Source of the DNA: Solibacillus sp. FSL K6-1523
Lineage (GTDB): Bacteria; Bacillota; Bacilli; Bacillales_A; Planococcaceae
DNA: 64,000 nt
Assembly: GCF_038005225.1 (NCBI RefSeq)
Contig: NZ_JBBOSU010000001.1
Location: forward strand, 980,001 to 1,044,000
Reading direction: 5' to 3'
Translations under genes and position numbers: made by a program
Notes under the pieces: model-generated
What the model saw: the letters and a program-made list of their open reading frames with translations, nothing else
Databases searched by the model: none
Told to the model about the DNA's origin: nothing
Shown here: positions 25,890-34,868 of the stretch, in pieces
Numbering within the stretch: position 1 is the stretch's first letter
Layout: every line of letters starts with the position of its first letter

Positions 25890-26552
25890 ATGAAATTTAC
25901 ATCGGTTTTTGATATTATTGGTCCCGTTATGATTGGCCCCTCTTCTTCACATACAGCAGGGGCTGCTCGTATTGGGCGTGTCGCAAGGGATTTATTTGGA
26001 CGTCAACCGAAATGGGTAAAGATTTATTTATATGGATCTTTTGCTGAAACATATCGCGGCCATGGGACAGACGTAGCCCTAATTGGCGGTTTATTAGATT
26101 ATGATACAGATGATGAGAGAATTAAAACAGCTTTCCAAGAGGCAAAGGCTGCCAATTTAACATTTGAATTTATTCCTGAGACAGCTAATAAAGAGCATCC
26201 AAATACAGCCCGACTTGTTATGGGTGATGACGATAATGAAATGAGCGTTGAAGGTATTTCAATTGGTGGGGGAAAAATTGAAATTAGTGAAGTAAATGGC
26301 TTTAAATTACGTTTAACAGGTGGGATGCCAGCCATTTTAGTTGTGCATGATGATCGTGCAGGCTGCATCGCCAACGTTGCGAACTGCTTAGCGATGCATA
26401 GTGTCAATATTGGGCACATGGAAGTATCGCGCATTGAACGTGGTTTAACGGCATTAATGGTCATTGAAGTAGATCAAAATATAGATAAACGAATTATCGA
26501 TCAAATTTCATATATTCCACATATTACGAAAGTGTCGAAAATTAACAACTAA
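25890..26552 (+). CDS. sdaAB: L-serine ammonia-lyase, iron-sulphur-dependent, beta subunit
   Basis: Partner subunit of the oxygen-sensitive enzyme that deaminates L-serine to pyruvate and ammonia. The 220-residue product begins with the signature FDIIGPVMIGPSSSHTAGA (residues 6-24) and ends with an ACT regulatory domain (about 148-218; GCIANVANCLAMHSVNIGHMEV region). GGGGGTTAAGCG precedes the ATG. It is separated from sdaAA by 13 bp. The two-gene arrangement is typical of Bacillus. Confidence 0.94.
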   Translation: MKFTSVFDIIGPVMIGPSSSHTAGAARIGRVARDLFGRQPKWVKIYLYGSFAETYRGHGTDVALIGGLLDYDTDDERIKTAFQEAKAANLTFEFIPETANKEHPNTARLVMGDDDNEMSVEGISIGGGKIEISEVNGFKLRLTGGMPAILVVHDDRAGCIANVANCLAMHSVNIGHMEVSRIERGLTALMVIEVDQNIDKRIIDQISYIPHITKVSKINN

Positions 26553-26565
26553 GGGGTGAGCGAAA

Positions 26566-27486
26566 GTGGATGTATTATTCCATAATGTACGTGATTTAGT
26601 AGAACGTGCAGAAAAAGAAGGGAAGCTCATTTCTGAACTTATGATTGAGCAAGAAATGTTAATAAGCGGACGTACTCGAGAAGAGATATTTGCGCAAATG
26701 GATCGCAATTTAGTTGTGATGGAAGAAGCGGTAGAGCGCGGTTTACGCGGTGTTCAATCTGTGACAGGATTAACGGGTGGCGATGCGGTATTAATTCAAA
26801 ATTACATCGCAAGTGGCAAATCATTAGCGGGCGATTTATTATTAGATGCTGTAAGTAAAGCGGTCGCAACGAATGAAGTGAATGCAGCGATGGGGACAAT
26901 TTGTGCGACACCAACTGCTGGTTCGGCGGGCGTTGTACCGGGTACATTATTTGCAGTGAAAAACAAATTAAATCCAACGCGCGAGCAAATGGTCCGTTAT
27001 TTATTTACGTCGGGTGCATTTGGCTTTGTCGTTGCAAATAATGCGTCGATTTCGGGTGCAGAAGGTGGCTGTCAGGCGGAAGTAGGAAGTGCTTCGGCAA
27101 TGGCGGCAGCAGCAATTGTTGAAATGGCTGGAGGTACACCGCAGCAATGTGCAGAAGGCTTTGCGATTACATTAAAAAATATGCTCGGTCTCGTATGTGA
27201 TCCGGTTGCGGGACTTGTTGAAGTTCCTTGTGTAAAACGTAATGCAATGGGTGCGTCCAATTCGCTCGTTGCGGCGGATATGGCACTTGCAGGTGTGACG
27301 AGTCGTATTCCATGTGATGAAGTGATCGGTGCAATGTATCGTATCGGACAGTCGATGAGTCCGAATTTAAAAGAAACAGCTCGTGGTGGACTTGCGGCAA
27401 CACCTACAGGTAAAGCGATTACGCATGCCATTTTTGATGGTGGCGACTTGAAGAGTTTATTGAAATCACGCACGGCAAGTAATTAA
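26566..27486 (+). CDS. sdaAA: L-serine ammonia-lyase, iron-sulphur-dependent, alpha subunit
   Basis: Carries the [4Fe-4S] cluster and catalytic site of serine dehydratase. The 306-residue product has TICATPTAGSAGVVPG (about 107-122), GAEGGCQAEVGSASAMAAAA (about 165-184) and GLVCDPVAGLVEVPCVKRN (about 206-224), containing the conserved cluster Cys residues. The start is GTG 26566 with AAGGGGTG (26552-26559) upstream. A terminator hairpin lies 10 bp downstream. Confidence 0.94.
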   Translation: MDVLFHNVRDLVERAEKEGKLISELMIEQEMLISGRTREEIFAQMDRNLVVMEEAVERGLRGVQSVTGLTGGDAVLIQNYIASGKSLAGDLLLDAVSKAVATNEVNAAMGTICATPTAGSAGVVPGTLFAVKNKLNPTREQMVRYLFTSGAFGFVVANNASISGAEGGCQAEVGSASAMAAAAIVEMAGGTPQQCAEGFAITLKNMLGLVCDPVAGLVEVPCVKRNAMGASNSLVAADMALAGVTSRIPCDEVIGAMYRIGQSMSPNLKETARGGLAATPTGKAITHAIFDGGDLKSLLKSRTASN

Positions 27487-27494
27487 ATGAAGGT

Positions 27495-27530
27495 TAAAAA
27501 CACGTGTGATTGAATACGTGTTTTTTCTTT
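27495..27530 (+). terminator. Terminator after sdaAA
   Basis: AAAACACGT/ACGTGTTTT stem followed by TTTTCTTTG. Confidence 0.75.
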
Positions 27531-27626
27531 GCCATTAATTCTGATTGGGAGAAAAATATACGAACGTGTGCGCTTATTTTGTGCTATGCTATTACAATAG
27601 ATGGTGCGTAAAGGAGGTGTCGGAAA

Positions 27627-29666
27627 TTGATACATGAACCCGTGTCGAAATTAAAAGGAGTCGGCAAGGAAACGGCTGAAAATTTAGAGAATCTTGGTAT
27701 TCATACGATAGCTGATTTAATATGGATGTTTCCATACCGACATGAAGATTTTCGTTTAAAAGATTTAGTGGAGACGCCTCATAATGAGCGTGTCACGATT
27801 GAGGCGCGCGTGGAAAGTGTCCCAACCGCGTTATTTTTAGGAAAAAACAAGTCGCGTTTACAATTTACGGCCCTTGCAGGTAGGCATTTAGTGAAGGTCG
27901 TATTTTTCAATCAAAATTATTTGCGTCAAAAATTAGCGCCAGGGATGGTTGTTACGATTACTGGTAAATGGGATCGGGGGCGTCAAGTGATCGTTGGCTC
28001 CTCGGTATCTTTTGGACCTAAAACAGAGCAAGTCGATTTTGAGCCAGTGTATAGTTTAAAAGGGAATATTCAACAAAAACGTTTCCGTAAATATATGCGG
28101 CAAGCGCTGGATGTTGCGGCAGCTGAACTTCCTGAATCATTACCGTCAAAATTGCGAGAGGATTACCAATTGGTGGGTCTTCAAGAGGCGTTGGAAGGAA
28201 TTCACTTTCCGACAGATGCACAACATTCCAAACAAGCTCGCCGTCGCTTTGTGTATGAGGAATTGCTAGAATTTCAGTTGCGCATTCAAGCGTTACGAAA
28301 AGTGAATAAGGAAAACGAAAAAGGAATTGTAATTCATTATGATTTGCCCAAGTTAAAAGAGTTTATTGAGACATTGCCGTATGAACTAACGGGTGCACAG
28401 AAGCGTGTCGTTAATGAAATTTGTAAAGATTTAAAGCAACCACAGCGCATGAATCGGCTATTGCAAGGGGATGTAGGTTCGGGGAAAACGGTTGTTGCGG
28501 CGCTTGGATTGTATGCAGCTGTCACAGCGGGCTTTCAAGGAGCACTGATGGCACCAACTGAAATTTTAGCTGAGCAACATGCCGAAAACTTACATACTTG
28601 GTTTGATCCAATCGGTGTAAAGATTGCTTTGCTTTCAGGCTCGACAAAAGCAAAAGCGCGCCGTGAATTATTAGCGCAATTGGCAAATGGAGAAATTGAT
28701 ATTTTGATCGGTACACATGCATTAATTCAACCAGATGTTGTTTTTCATAAATTAGGCTTTGTTATTACGGATGAGCAGCACCGCTTTGGCGTCGAGCAAC
28801 GGCGGGTTTTACGTGAAAAGGGTGAAAATCCAGATGTGTTATTTATGACGGCAACACCAATCCCTCGAACACTTGCGATTACAGCGTTTGGAGAGATGGA
28901 TGTTTCGATTATTGATGAGTTGCCAGCTGGTCGAAAAGAAATAGAGACGCACTGGATGAAAAAAGAGCAAATGAATAGCGTATTAATGCGCATGGCACAG
29001 GAATTGGAAGCGGGACGACAAGCGTATGTCATTACGCCGCTAATCGAGGAATCTGACAAGCTGGATGTACAAAATGCAGTAGAAGCATATGAACATTTGC
29101 AAGCCTATTTTGGGTCGCGTTTTAAAGTGGGTTTAATGCATGGGAAACTACATTCGGATGAGAAAGATGCGGTCATGCGGGCGTTTAGTGACGGATCGAT
29201 TCATGTGCTCGTTTCGACAACAGTTGTCGAAGTTGGAGTGAACGTGCCAAATGCGACATTTATGACGATTTATGATGCGGAACGTTTTGGACTTGCACAG
29301 CTGCATCAACTTCGGGGGCGTGTAGGGCGTGGTGAGCATCAATCGTATTGTGTGTTAATAGCAGATCCAAAAACCGATGAAGGAAAAGAGCGGATGACGT
29401 CCATGACCGAGACGAACGACGGTTTCCGACTAGCTGAAAAGGACTTGGAATTACGTGGTTCAGGTGATTTTTTCGGAAAAAGACAAAGTGGCCTACCCGA
29501 ATTTAAATTGGCGGATCTCGTTCATGATTATCGTGCGCTTGAAACGGCGAGACAGGATGCGGCTCGGATGCTGTATGATGAAGATTTTTGGCAGCAACCA
29601 GAATATGAAGTGTTAAGAGCAAAATTAGCCGATTCAGGTATTCTTGAAGGAGAACGAATCGATTAA
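27627..29666 (+). CDS. recG: ATP-dependent DNA helicase RecG
   Basis: Branch-migrating helicase that reverses stalled forks and processes recombination intermediates. The 679-residue protein has the N-terminal wedge/OB domain, Walker A LQGDVGSGKTVVA (about 279-291), the DEQH box (TDEQHRFG, about 384-391), FMTATPIPRT (about 408-417) and QLRGRVGRG (about 564-572). The start is TTG 27627, 9 bp after AAAGGAGGT (27609-27617); no ATG is suitably placed. Position between sdaAA and the fapR operon matches Bacillus, except for the extra VOC gene downstream. Confidence 0.95.
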   Translation: MIHEPVSKLKGVGKETAENLENLGIHTIADLIWMFPYRHEDFRLKDLVETPHNERVTIEARVESVPTALFLGKNKSRLQFTALAGRHLVKVVFFNQNYLRQKLAPGMVVTITGKWDRGRQVIVGSSVSFGPKTEQVDFEPVYSLKGNIQQKRFRKYMRQALDVAAAELPESLPSKLREDYQLVGLQEALEGIHFPTDAQHSKQARRRFVYEELLEFQLRIQALRKVNKENEKGIVIHYDLPKLKEFIETLPYELTGAQKRVVNEICKDLKQPQRMNRLLQGDVGSGKTVVAALGLYAAVTAGFQGALMAPTEILAEQHAENLHTWFDPIGVKIALLSGSTKAKARRELLAQLANGEIDILIGTHALIQPDVVFHKLGFVITDEQHRFGVEQRRVLREKGENPDVLFMTATPIPRTLAITAFGEMDVSIIDELPAGRKEIETHWMKKEQMNSVLMRMAQELEAGRQAYVITPLIEESDKLDVQNAVEAYEHLQAYFGSRFKVGLMHGKLHSDEKDAVMRAFSDGSIHVLVSTTVVEVGVNVPNATFMTIYDAERFGLAQLHQLRGRVGRGEHQSYCVLIADPKTDEGKERMTSMTETNDGFRLAEKDLELRGSGDFFGKRQSGLPEFKLADLVHDYRALETARQDAARMLYDEDFWQQPEYEVLRAKLADSGILEGERID

Positions 29667-29757
29667 GGATGTTTAAAAATGAGATTTTGCGGTAAAATTA
29701 AACGTGAACAACTCATAAATTAAAGGTCTTTATAATAAATGAAGAGGTGCAAAAAAT

Positions 29758-30180
29758 ATGTCGAAAATGACTCCTTATTTAGTGTTTAATGGTGAAACAA
29801 AAGAAGCTGTACAATTGTATGCAAAAGCATTCAATGCAAAGAATGTCGTTGTTTCAACGTTTGGTGAAATGCCGCCAAATCCAGAGCATCCTGTACCAGA
29901 AGAGGCAAAACATTTAGTGATGCATGCGTTTATCGAATTAGAAAATAGTAAAATGATGTTTTCAGATACATTCCCAGGTTCTCCTCAAATAACGAAAGGT
30001 GACAATATCACACTTGCCTATACGTCGGACAATGAGCAAATAATACGAACGATTTTTGAATTATTTGCTGATGGAGGAAATGTAACGATGCCATTGCAAG
30101 AAACATTTTGGAGTAAATGCTATGGACAAGTAACGGATAAGTTCGGAATCGCGTGGCAATTAAGCTATGAATTAGAATAG
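29758..30180 (+). CDS. VOC superfamily protein (PhnB/glyoxalase-like)
   Basis: A 140-residue vicinal-oxygen-chelate fold protein of the PhnB-like/YjdN group: MTPYLVFNGETKEAVQLYAKAF at the N-terminus, MHAFIELENSKMMFSDTF in the middle and WSKCYGQVTDKFGIAWQLSY at the end. Members include bleomycin-resistance-like and glyoxalase-like proteins, but most have no known substrate, so no reaction is assigned. GAAGAGGTG (29739-29747) is the ribosome-binding site. It has its own terminator and is an insertion relative to the B. subtilis recG-fapR order. Confidence 0.8.
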   Translation: MSKMTPYLVFNGETKEAVQLYAKAFNAKNVVVSTFGEMPPNPEHPVPEEAKHLVMHAFIELENSKMMFSDTFPGSPQITKGDNITLAYTSDNEQIIRTIFELFADGGNVTMPLQETFWSKCYGQVTDKFGIAWQLSYELE

Positions 30181-30188
30181 ATTTGGTG

Positions 30189-30224
30189 GAACGTAACAAA
30201 AAAACTGTTGCGTTCTTTTTTTTA
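30189..30224 (+). terminator. Terminator of the VOC gene
   Basis: GAACGTAACA/TGTTGCGTTC stem followed by eight T. The right arm also contains the -35 box of the fapR promoter. Confidence 0.85.
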
Positions 30225-30236
30225 TCCATGTATATT
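30208..30236 (+). promoter_or_regulatory. Sigma-A promoter of the fapR operon
   Basis: TTGCGT (30208-30213) and TATATT (30231-30236) with a 17-bp spacer. The -35 lies in the upstream terminator stem and the -10 is directly followed by the FapR operator. Confidence 0.6.
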
Positions 30237-30239
30237 GGT

Positions 30240-30264
30240 ATTAGTACCAAGTGCTAATACTAAT
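30240..30264 (+). promoter_or_regulatory. FapR operator
   Basis: The near-perfect palindrome TTAGTACCAAGTGCTAA (30241-30257) matches the FapR site of the TTAGTACC-NN-TACTAA type, and an extra TACTAAT half-site follows (30258-30264). It overlaps the expected transcription start of the fapR operon, so FapR would repress its own operon until malonyl-CoA or malonyl-ACP releases it. Confidence 0.8.
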
Positions 30265-30292
30265 CAAATAGAAAATTGAAGGCAGGTAATAA

Positions 30293-30868
30293 TTGCGTAT
30301 GAAGCGTTCCAAAAAAGAGCGTCAGTCGTTATTGACAGAAAAAATTACCGATAATCCATTCGTCACAGATGAACAACTCGCGGCTGAATTTAGTGTAAGT
30401 GTTCAAACCATTCGATTAGACCGTATGGAGCTGGCAATACCAGAATTGCGCGAGCGTATTAAAGATGTAGCAGCCAAAAAATATGATGAAGTAAAGTCAC
30501 TACCACTCGATGAAGTAATCGGTGAAATAATTGACATAGAGTTAGATAATCGTGCATTATCGATTTTTGATGTAAGCTCAGAACATGTTTTTCAACGTAA
30601 TGGAATCGCCCGCGGGCATCATTTATTTGCACAGGCCAATTCGCTTGCAGTTGCGGTCATTGATGATGAGCTTGCATTAACGGCAAAATCCAATGTGGCT
30701 TTTGTGAAACCTGTTCGCGCAGGAGATCGTGTTATCACAAAGGCGATTGTTACGGGAAAGCATCCTGAAAAAAATCGTACATTTATTGAAGTAACTTCTA
30801 CCGTTGAAAATGAAGTTGTATTCAAAGGTGAATTTGAAATGTACCGCACGAAAGGTGAAGAGAAATGA
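30293..30868 (+). CDS. fapR: Transcription factor FapR, repressor of fatty acid and phospholipid synthesis
   Basis: Malonyl-CoA-responsive repressor of the fab/pls regulon. The DeoR-like N-terminal helix-turn-helix is visible ([21 protein letters not shown], split: [14 protein letters not shown] at about 23-36 and [18 protein letters not shown] after it), and a hot-dog effector domain covers about 60-190. The frame opens with TTG 30293; ATG 30299 gives MKRSKKERQ, which is closest to the B. subtilis protein, and either may be used. It overlaps plsX by 4 bp and carries its own operator upstream. Confidence 0.93.
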   Translation: MRMKRSKKERQSLLTEKITDNPFVTDEQLAAEFSVSVQTIRLDRMELAIPELRERIKDVAAKKYDEVKSLPLDEVIGEIIDIELDNRALSIFDVSSEHVFQRNGIARGHHLFAQANSLAVAVIDDELALTAKSNVAFVKPVRAGDRVITKAIVTGKHPEKNRTFIEVTSTVENEVVFKGEFEMYRTKGEEK

Positions 30869-31863
30869 TGAAATTAGCAGTAGATGGTATGGGTGGAGAT
30901 AATGCCCCACAAGCAATTGTCGAAGGTGTCCTTTTAGCACTTGCGGATTTCCCGAATGTTGAAATCCAACTGTACGGTGATGAGCAAAAGATGGCGCCAT
31001 TTATAAAGCAACATGAACGCTTACAAGTAATTCATTGCACAGAAGTTGTTGAAGCGGAGGATGCCCCGGCACGAGCGGTACGTCGCAAAAAGGATTCGTC
31101 GATGACGCGTATGCTAGAGGCGGTGGCAGAAGGTCGTGCAGATGCATGTTTATCTGCGGGTAATACAGGGGCTTTAATGGCAGGCGGATTATTTAAAGTA
31201 GGTCGTATTGATGGGGTTGCGCGTCCAGCACTTGCCACAACATTACCAACGATAAACGGCGATGGCTTTTTAATGCTTGATTTAGGAGCGAATGCAGAAG
31301 CGAAGCCAGAAAATTTATTGCAATATGCAATTATGGGCGATATTTATGTAAAAAAAGTACGTGCAGTGCAATCGCCACGCATTGGGTTATTAAATATTGG
31401 TACAGAGGAAAAAAAGGGTAATGATTTAACAAAATCCGCGTATACACTGCTAAACGAAGCCGATTTTAATTTTGAAGGCAATGTAGAAGCACGTGAATTA
31501 TTAAATGGGGTAGCGGATGTTGTTGTAACGGATGGCTTTACAGGAAATATGGTGCTTAAAAGTATTGAAGGGACAGCAGGAACGATTTTCAAAATGTTGA
31601 AAGATTCGTTTATGTCTTCTACAAAATCAAAACTAGCGGCCGTATTAGTTAAAAATGACTTAAAACAATTAAAAGATAAAATGGATTATACCGAGTATGG
31701 TGGTGCAGCATTATTTGGCCTAAAGTCACCGGTCATTAAAGCGCACGGATCATCTAATCCAAAGGCAATTTATAGTGCGATTCGTCAAGCACGAATTATG
31801 GTAGAACATAATGTATGTGAAACGATAGCAGAAACGATTGCACAAATGCCGAAAACAGAGTAA
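30865..31863 (+). CDS. plsX: Phosphate acyltransferase PlsX
   Basis: Converts acyl-ACP to acyl-phosphate, the donor for the first step of phospholipid synthesis. The 332-residue protein opens with [19 protein letters not shown], has [11 protein letters not shown] (about 92-102), [11 protein letters not shown] (about 133-143) and [13 protein letters not shown] (about 218-230), all conserved. Its ATG overlaps the fapR stop (ATGATGA context); the second ATG at 30868 is equally possible and fits the spacing to AAAGGTGAAG slightly better. Confidence 0.95.
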   Translation: MMKLAVDGMGGDNAPQAIVEGVLLALADFPNVEIQLYGDEQKMAPFIKQHERLQVIHCTEVVEAEDAPARAVRRKKDSSMTRMLEAVAEGRADACLSAGNTGALMAGGLFKVGRIDGVARPALATTLPTINGDGFLMLDLGANAEAKPENLLQYAIMGDIYVKKVRAVQSPRIGLLNIGTEEKKGNDLTKSAYTLLNEADFNFEGNVEARELLNGVADVVVTDGFTGNMVLKSIEGTAGTIFKMLKDSFMSSTKSKLAAVLVKNDLKQLKDKMDYTEYGGAALFGLKSPVIKAHGSSNPKAIYSAIRQARIMVEHNVCETIAETIAQMPKTE

Positions 31864-31889
31864 GAGCTATTCACAAAGGGGAACTTATA

Positions 31890-32843
31890 ATGACAAAAAT
31901 TGCTTTTATTTTTCCAGGGCAAGGTTCGCAAACAGTAGGGATGGGAGCGAGCTTTGTTGCTAACAATGAAAAAAGTAAGGGATTTTATGAGCGTGCAGAT
32001 GAAGTGTTAGGTTTTGCATTAACGGACTATATGTTAAATGGTCCACAAGAAAAACTGACATTAACGTATCATGCTCAGCCTGCTTTATTAACAACAGGTG
32101 TAATGATTGCGGGGCAATTACAAGATGCAGGGATTACACCGGATTTTACAGCGGGGCATTCACTAGGGGAGTATAGTGCGTTAGTTGTCTCGAACGTATT
32201 AACGTTTGAAGACGCGGTAACGACAGTTCATAGACGGGGTGTATTTATGGATGAGGCGGTACCTGCTGGACAAGGCGCAATGGCTGCGATTTTAGCGTTA
32301 GATGGTGAAACGTTAGCAGCTGTTTGCAAGGAAGTGTCTGATGCAGGAGAAGTTGTGCAAGTAGCGAACTTCAACTGTCCTGGTCAAATTGTGATTTCAG
32401 GGACGAAACAAGGTGTCGATTTGGCATGTGTGAAAGCGAAAGAAGCGGGTGCCAAACGAGCGCTACCATTAGTTGTGAGTGGTCCATTCCATTCATCATT
32501 AATGCAACTTGCAGCGGATAAGTTGGCGACGGTTGTAGGGGAGCTTTCATTAAACGAACCACAAATTCCGGTTGTCAGTAATGTGACATCACAAATTTTA
32601 ACAAATGTAGAACAGGTTAAGCGCGAAATGATTGATCAAGTAACGAATTCTGTACAATGGGAAAAGAATATTGAAAAGCTTATTGCAGAAGGCGTGACGG
32701 TATTCATCGAATGTGGTCCAGGTAAGGTATTATCTGGTTTAGTGAAAAAAATCGATCGAAGTGTGCAAACATATTGTGTCTATGACGAAGAGAGCTTAGC
32801 GCAAGTTGTTGAAGCATCAAAGGAGTGGACACAATGGGTTTAA
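31890..32843 (+). CDS. fabD: Malonyl-CoA:ACP transacylase
   Basis: Loads malonyl groups onto acyl carrier protein. The 317-residue protein shows [13 protein letters not shown] (about 6-18), the active-site [10 protein letters not shown] with Ser at about residue 91, and the catalytic His in GPFHSSLM (about 199-206). AAGGGGAAC precedes the ATG. Its last ten bases overlap the fabG start, so the two are translationally coupled. Confidence 0.95.
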   Translation: MTKIAFIFPGQGSQTVGMGASFVANNEKSKGFYERADEVLGFALTDYMLNGPQEKLTLTYHAQPALLTTGVMIAGQLQDAGITPDFTAGHSLGEYSALVVSNVLTFEDAVTTVHRRGVFMDEAVPAGQGAMAAILALDGETLAAVCKEVSDAGEVVQVANFNCPGQIVISGTKQGVDLACVKAKEAGAKRALPLVVSGPFHSSLMQLAADKLATVVGELSLNEPQIPVVSNVTSQILTNVEQVKREMIDQVTNSVQWEKNIEKLIAEGVTVFIECGPGKVLSGLVKKIDRSVQTYCVYDEESLAQVVEASKEWTQWV

Positions 32844-33580
32844 CGGGGAAATGTGCGGTTGTAACAGGTGCCTCACGCGGTATTGGACGTGCAATTGCAC
32901 TAGAACTAGCGGGTCAAGGAGCTCAAATTGTTGTAAACTATAGTGGTAGTGAACAACGAGCTCAACAAGTTGTAGAGGAAATTCAAGCACTTGGTGGTCA
33001 AGCAATTGCCGTTCAAGCGAATGTTGCGGATACAGAATCTGTTCAACAATTAATGAAAACAGCAATGGACACATTTGGCTCCATTGATATATTAGTTAAC
33101 AACGCAGGCATTACGCGTGATAATTTATTAATGCGTATGAAGGATGACGAGTGGGATGATGTCATCAATACCAATTTAAAAGGTGTCTTTTTATGTACGA
33201 AAGCAGTAACGCGTCAAATGATGAAACAACGTGCAGGTCGCATTATTAATATTTCATCCATTGTAGGTGTTGCAGGTAATCCAGGTCAGGCAAACTATGT
33301 AGCGGCAAAAGCAGGTGTTATTGGATTAACAAAAACAACGGCACAAGAATTAGCGAGTCGCAATATTTTAGTCAATGCGATTGCTCCAGGCTTTATTACA
33401 ACAGAAATGACAGATGAGCTGCCAGCGGATTTAAAAGATGCGATGCTCAAGCAAATCCCATTAGCAAAATTAGGACAACCTGAAGATATCGCAAAAGCAG
33501 TGGCGTTTTTTGCTTCAAATAATGCGAACTATATTACCGGACAAACGTTACATATTGATGGCGGTATGGTCATGGTATAA
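32834..33580 (+). CDS. fabG: 3-oxoacyl-[ACP] reductase FabG
   Basis: NADPH-dependent short-chain dehydrogenase for the first reduction of fatty acid elongation. [12 protein letters not shown] (about 12-23, cofactor loop), [14 protein letters not shown] (about 86-99), INISSIVG with the catalytic Ser and NYVAAKAG with the Tyr-x3-Lys pair (about 152-159) are present, and the C-terminus GGMVMV is typical. ATG 32834 is preferred because AAAGGAGTGG (32819-32828) would contain the alternative GTG at 32825. Product 248 residues, the family norm. Confidence 0.95.
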   Translation: MGLTGKCAVVTGASRGIGRAIALELAGQGAQIVVNYSGSEQRAQQVVEEIQALGGQAIAVQANVADTESVQQLMKTAMDTFGSIDILVNNAGITRDNLLMRMKDDEWDDVINTNLKGVFLCTKAVTRQMMKQRAGRIINISSIVGVAGNPGQANYVAAKAGVIGLTKTTAQELASRNILVNAIAPGFITTEMTDELPADLKDAMLKQIPLAKLGQPEDIAKAVAFFASNNANYITGQTLHIDGGMVMV

Positions 33581-33622
33581 AAATAGTATTGCCTACACAA
33601 TCTTTGAGGGGAGGTGACTGAT

Positions 33623-33859
33623 TTGTCTACAGTAATTGAACGTGTTTCAAAAGTAATCATTGACCGCTTAGGCGTTGATGAAAGTGAAGTAAAAGCTGAA
33701 GCATCATTCCGTGATGACTTAGGTGCAGATTCATTAGATGTTGTTGAACTTGTAATGGAACTTGAAGATGAGTTCGATATGGAAATTTCTGATGAAGATG
33801 CAGAGAAAATTGCTACAGTTGGTGATGCAATTTCTTACATTGAGAAAAAAATTAGCTAA
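33623..33859 (+). CDS. acpP: Acyl carrier protein
   Basis: Small acidic carrier of growing acyl chains. [19 protein letters not shown] contains the DSL motif whose Ser receives phosphopantetheine (about residue 37). TTG 33623 is chosen as the start: GGGGAGGTG (33607-33615) is 7 bp upstream and [10 protein letters not shown] fits ACP length (78 residues). The GTG at 33614 lies inside the ribosome-binding site. A hairpin ends the fapR operon just after it. Confidence 0.95.
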   Translation: MSTVIERVSKVIIDRLGVDESEVKAEASFRDDLGADSLDVVELVMELEDEFDMEISDEDAEKIATVGDAISYIEKKIS

Positions 33860-33867
33860 TTCCATAT

Positions 33868-33915
33868 AGAGGCATACTATCGCAAATTTACTTTTGTGGT
33901 AGATGCCTCTTTTTG
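33868..33915 (+). terminator. Terminator of the fapR-plsX-fabD-fabG-acpP operon
   Basis: AGAGGCAT/ATGCCTCT outer stem enclosing TATCGCAAA/TTTGTGGTA, then TTTTT. Confidence 0.85.
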
Positions 33916-33987
33916 GTGGTCAAAAAGGGCAAGATTCCAAGATAATACATATCAAATACATGCAAATAGGTTGTAAAATGTAAAATG

Positions 33988-34017
33988 TGGACGCAATTAT
34001 GCCGAAGCGTAATAGAT
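33988..34017 (+). repeat. Fragment of the modular hairpin repeat (last module only)
   Basis: TGGACGCAATTATGCCGAAG followed by CGTAATAGAT matches the closing module of the copy at 7597-7768 with a few substitutions. It lies between acpP and rnc; the rest of the element is absent. Confidence 0.65.
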
Positions 34018-34105
34018 CGTCAATTTTTTGACTGAATACCTTTGCACATTGCTATGGAACAAGGTAAACTAAACGATAGAAACTAGAAGGAAGGCAGAAT
34101 AGTCT

Positions 34106-34867
34106 ATGATGCAAAGAAGAAAAGGGAATAGTCTAAAAGCAGGTGTACTCCCTGAAAAAGTAAGAAATCAATTTCAAGTTTTACAAGAGGAACTGAATAT
34201 CCATTTCCAGAACACATCTTTATTACACCAAGCCTTTACACATTCATCTTATGTGAATGAGCATCGCCGAAAATTATTTACTGACAACGAACGTTTAGAG
34301 TTTTTAGGAGACGCGGTTTTAGAGTTATCTGTGTCGAAATATTTATTTGAAAAATTCCCGCATATGAGTGAAGGTGAATTGACAAAGCTACGCGCATCGA
34401 TTGTATGTGAGCCGTCATTAGTCATTTTTGCCAATGAATTAAATTTCGGGCATTTTGTCCTTTTAGGTAAAGGGGAAGAGTTAACGGGAGGTCGTGAACG
34501 TCCAGCGTTATTAGCCGATGTTTTTGAATCATTCGTTGGTGCCCTTTATTTAGATCAAGGCTTAACGGTAGTTGTCGAATTTTTAGAGCGAATCATCTAC
34601 CCTAAAGTAGAAATCGGTGCTTTTTCGCATGTGATGGATTTTAAAAGTCAATTACAAGAAATTATCCAACAAACGAATAATGGTTTACTACACTATGAAA
34701 TTGTGGATGAAAAAGGTCCAGCACATAATCGAACATTCATATCGCGCGTGTTATTAAATGACCAAGAGCTGGGCGTTGGAAAAGGGAAGTCCAAGAAAGA
34801 GGCTGAGCAGCAGGCCGCGCAAAGTGCCATGCAAATGCTAAAGCAGTCAAAGCAAGAGGGGGAATAA
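34106..34867 (+). CDS. rnc: Ribonuclease III
   Basis: Double-strand-specific endoribonuclease for rRNA and mRNA processing. The catalytic signature [21 protein letters not shown] lies at about residues 58-78 (split: [15 protein letters not shown], then VSKYLF), with [17 protein letters not shown] (about 134-150). The C-terminal double-stranded-RNA-binding domain spans about 178-247 ([16 protein letters not shown]). Of 253 residues, about 25 precede the family core. A second ATG three bases in is possible. smc begins one base after the stop. Confidence 0.95.
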   Translation: MMQRRKGNSLKAGVLPEKVRNQFQVLQEELNIHFQNTSLLHQAFTHSSYVNEHRRKLFTDNERLEFLGDAVLELSVSKYLFEKFPHMSEGELTKLRASIVCEPSLVIFANELNFGHFVLLGKGEELTGGRERPALLADVFESFVGALYLDQGLTVVVEFLERIIYPKVEIGAFSHVMDFKSQLQEIIQQTNNGLLHYEIVDEKGPAHNRTFISRVLLNDQELGVGKGKSKKEAEQQAAQSAMQMLKQSKQEGE

Positions 34868-34868
34868 C

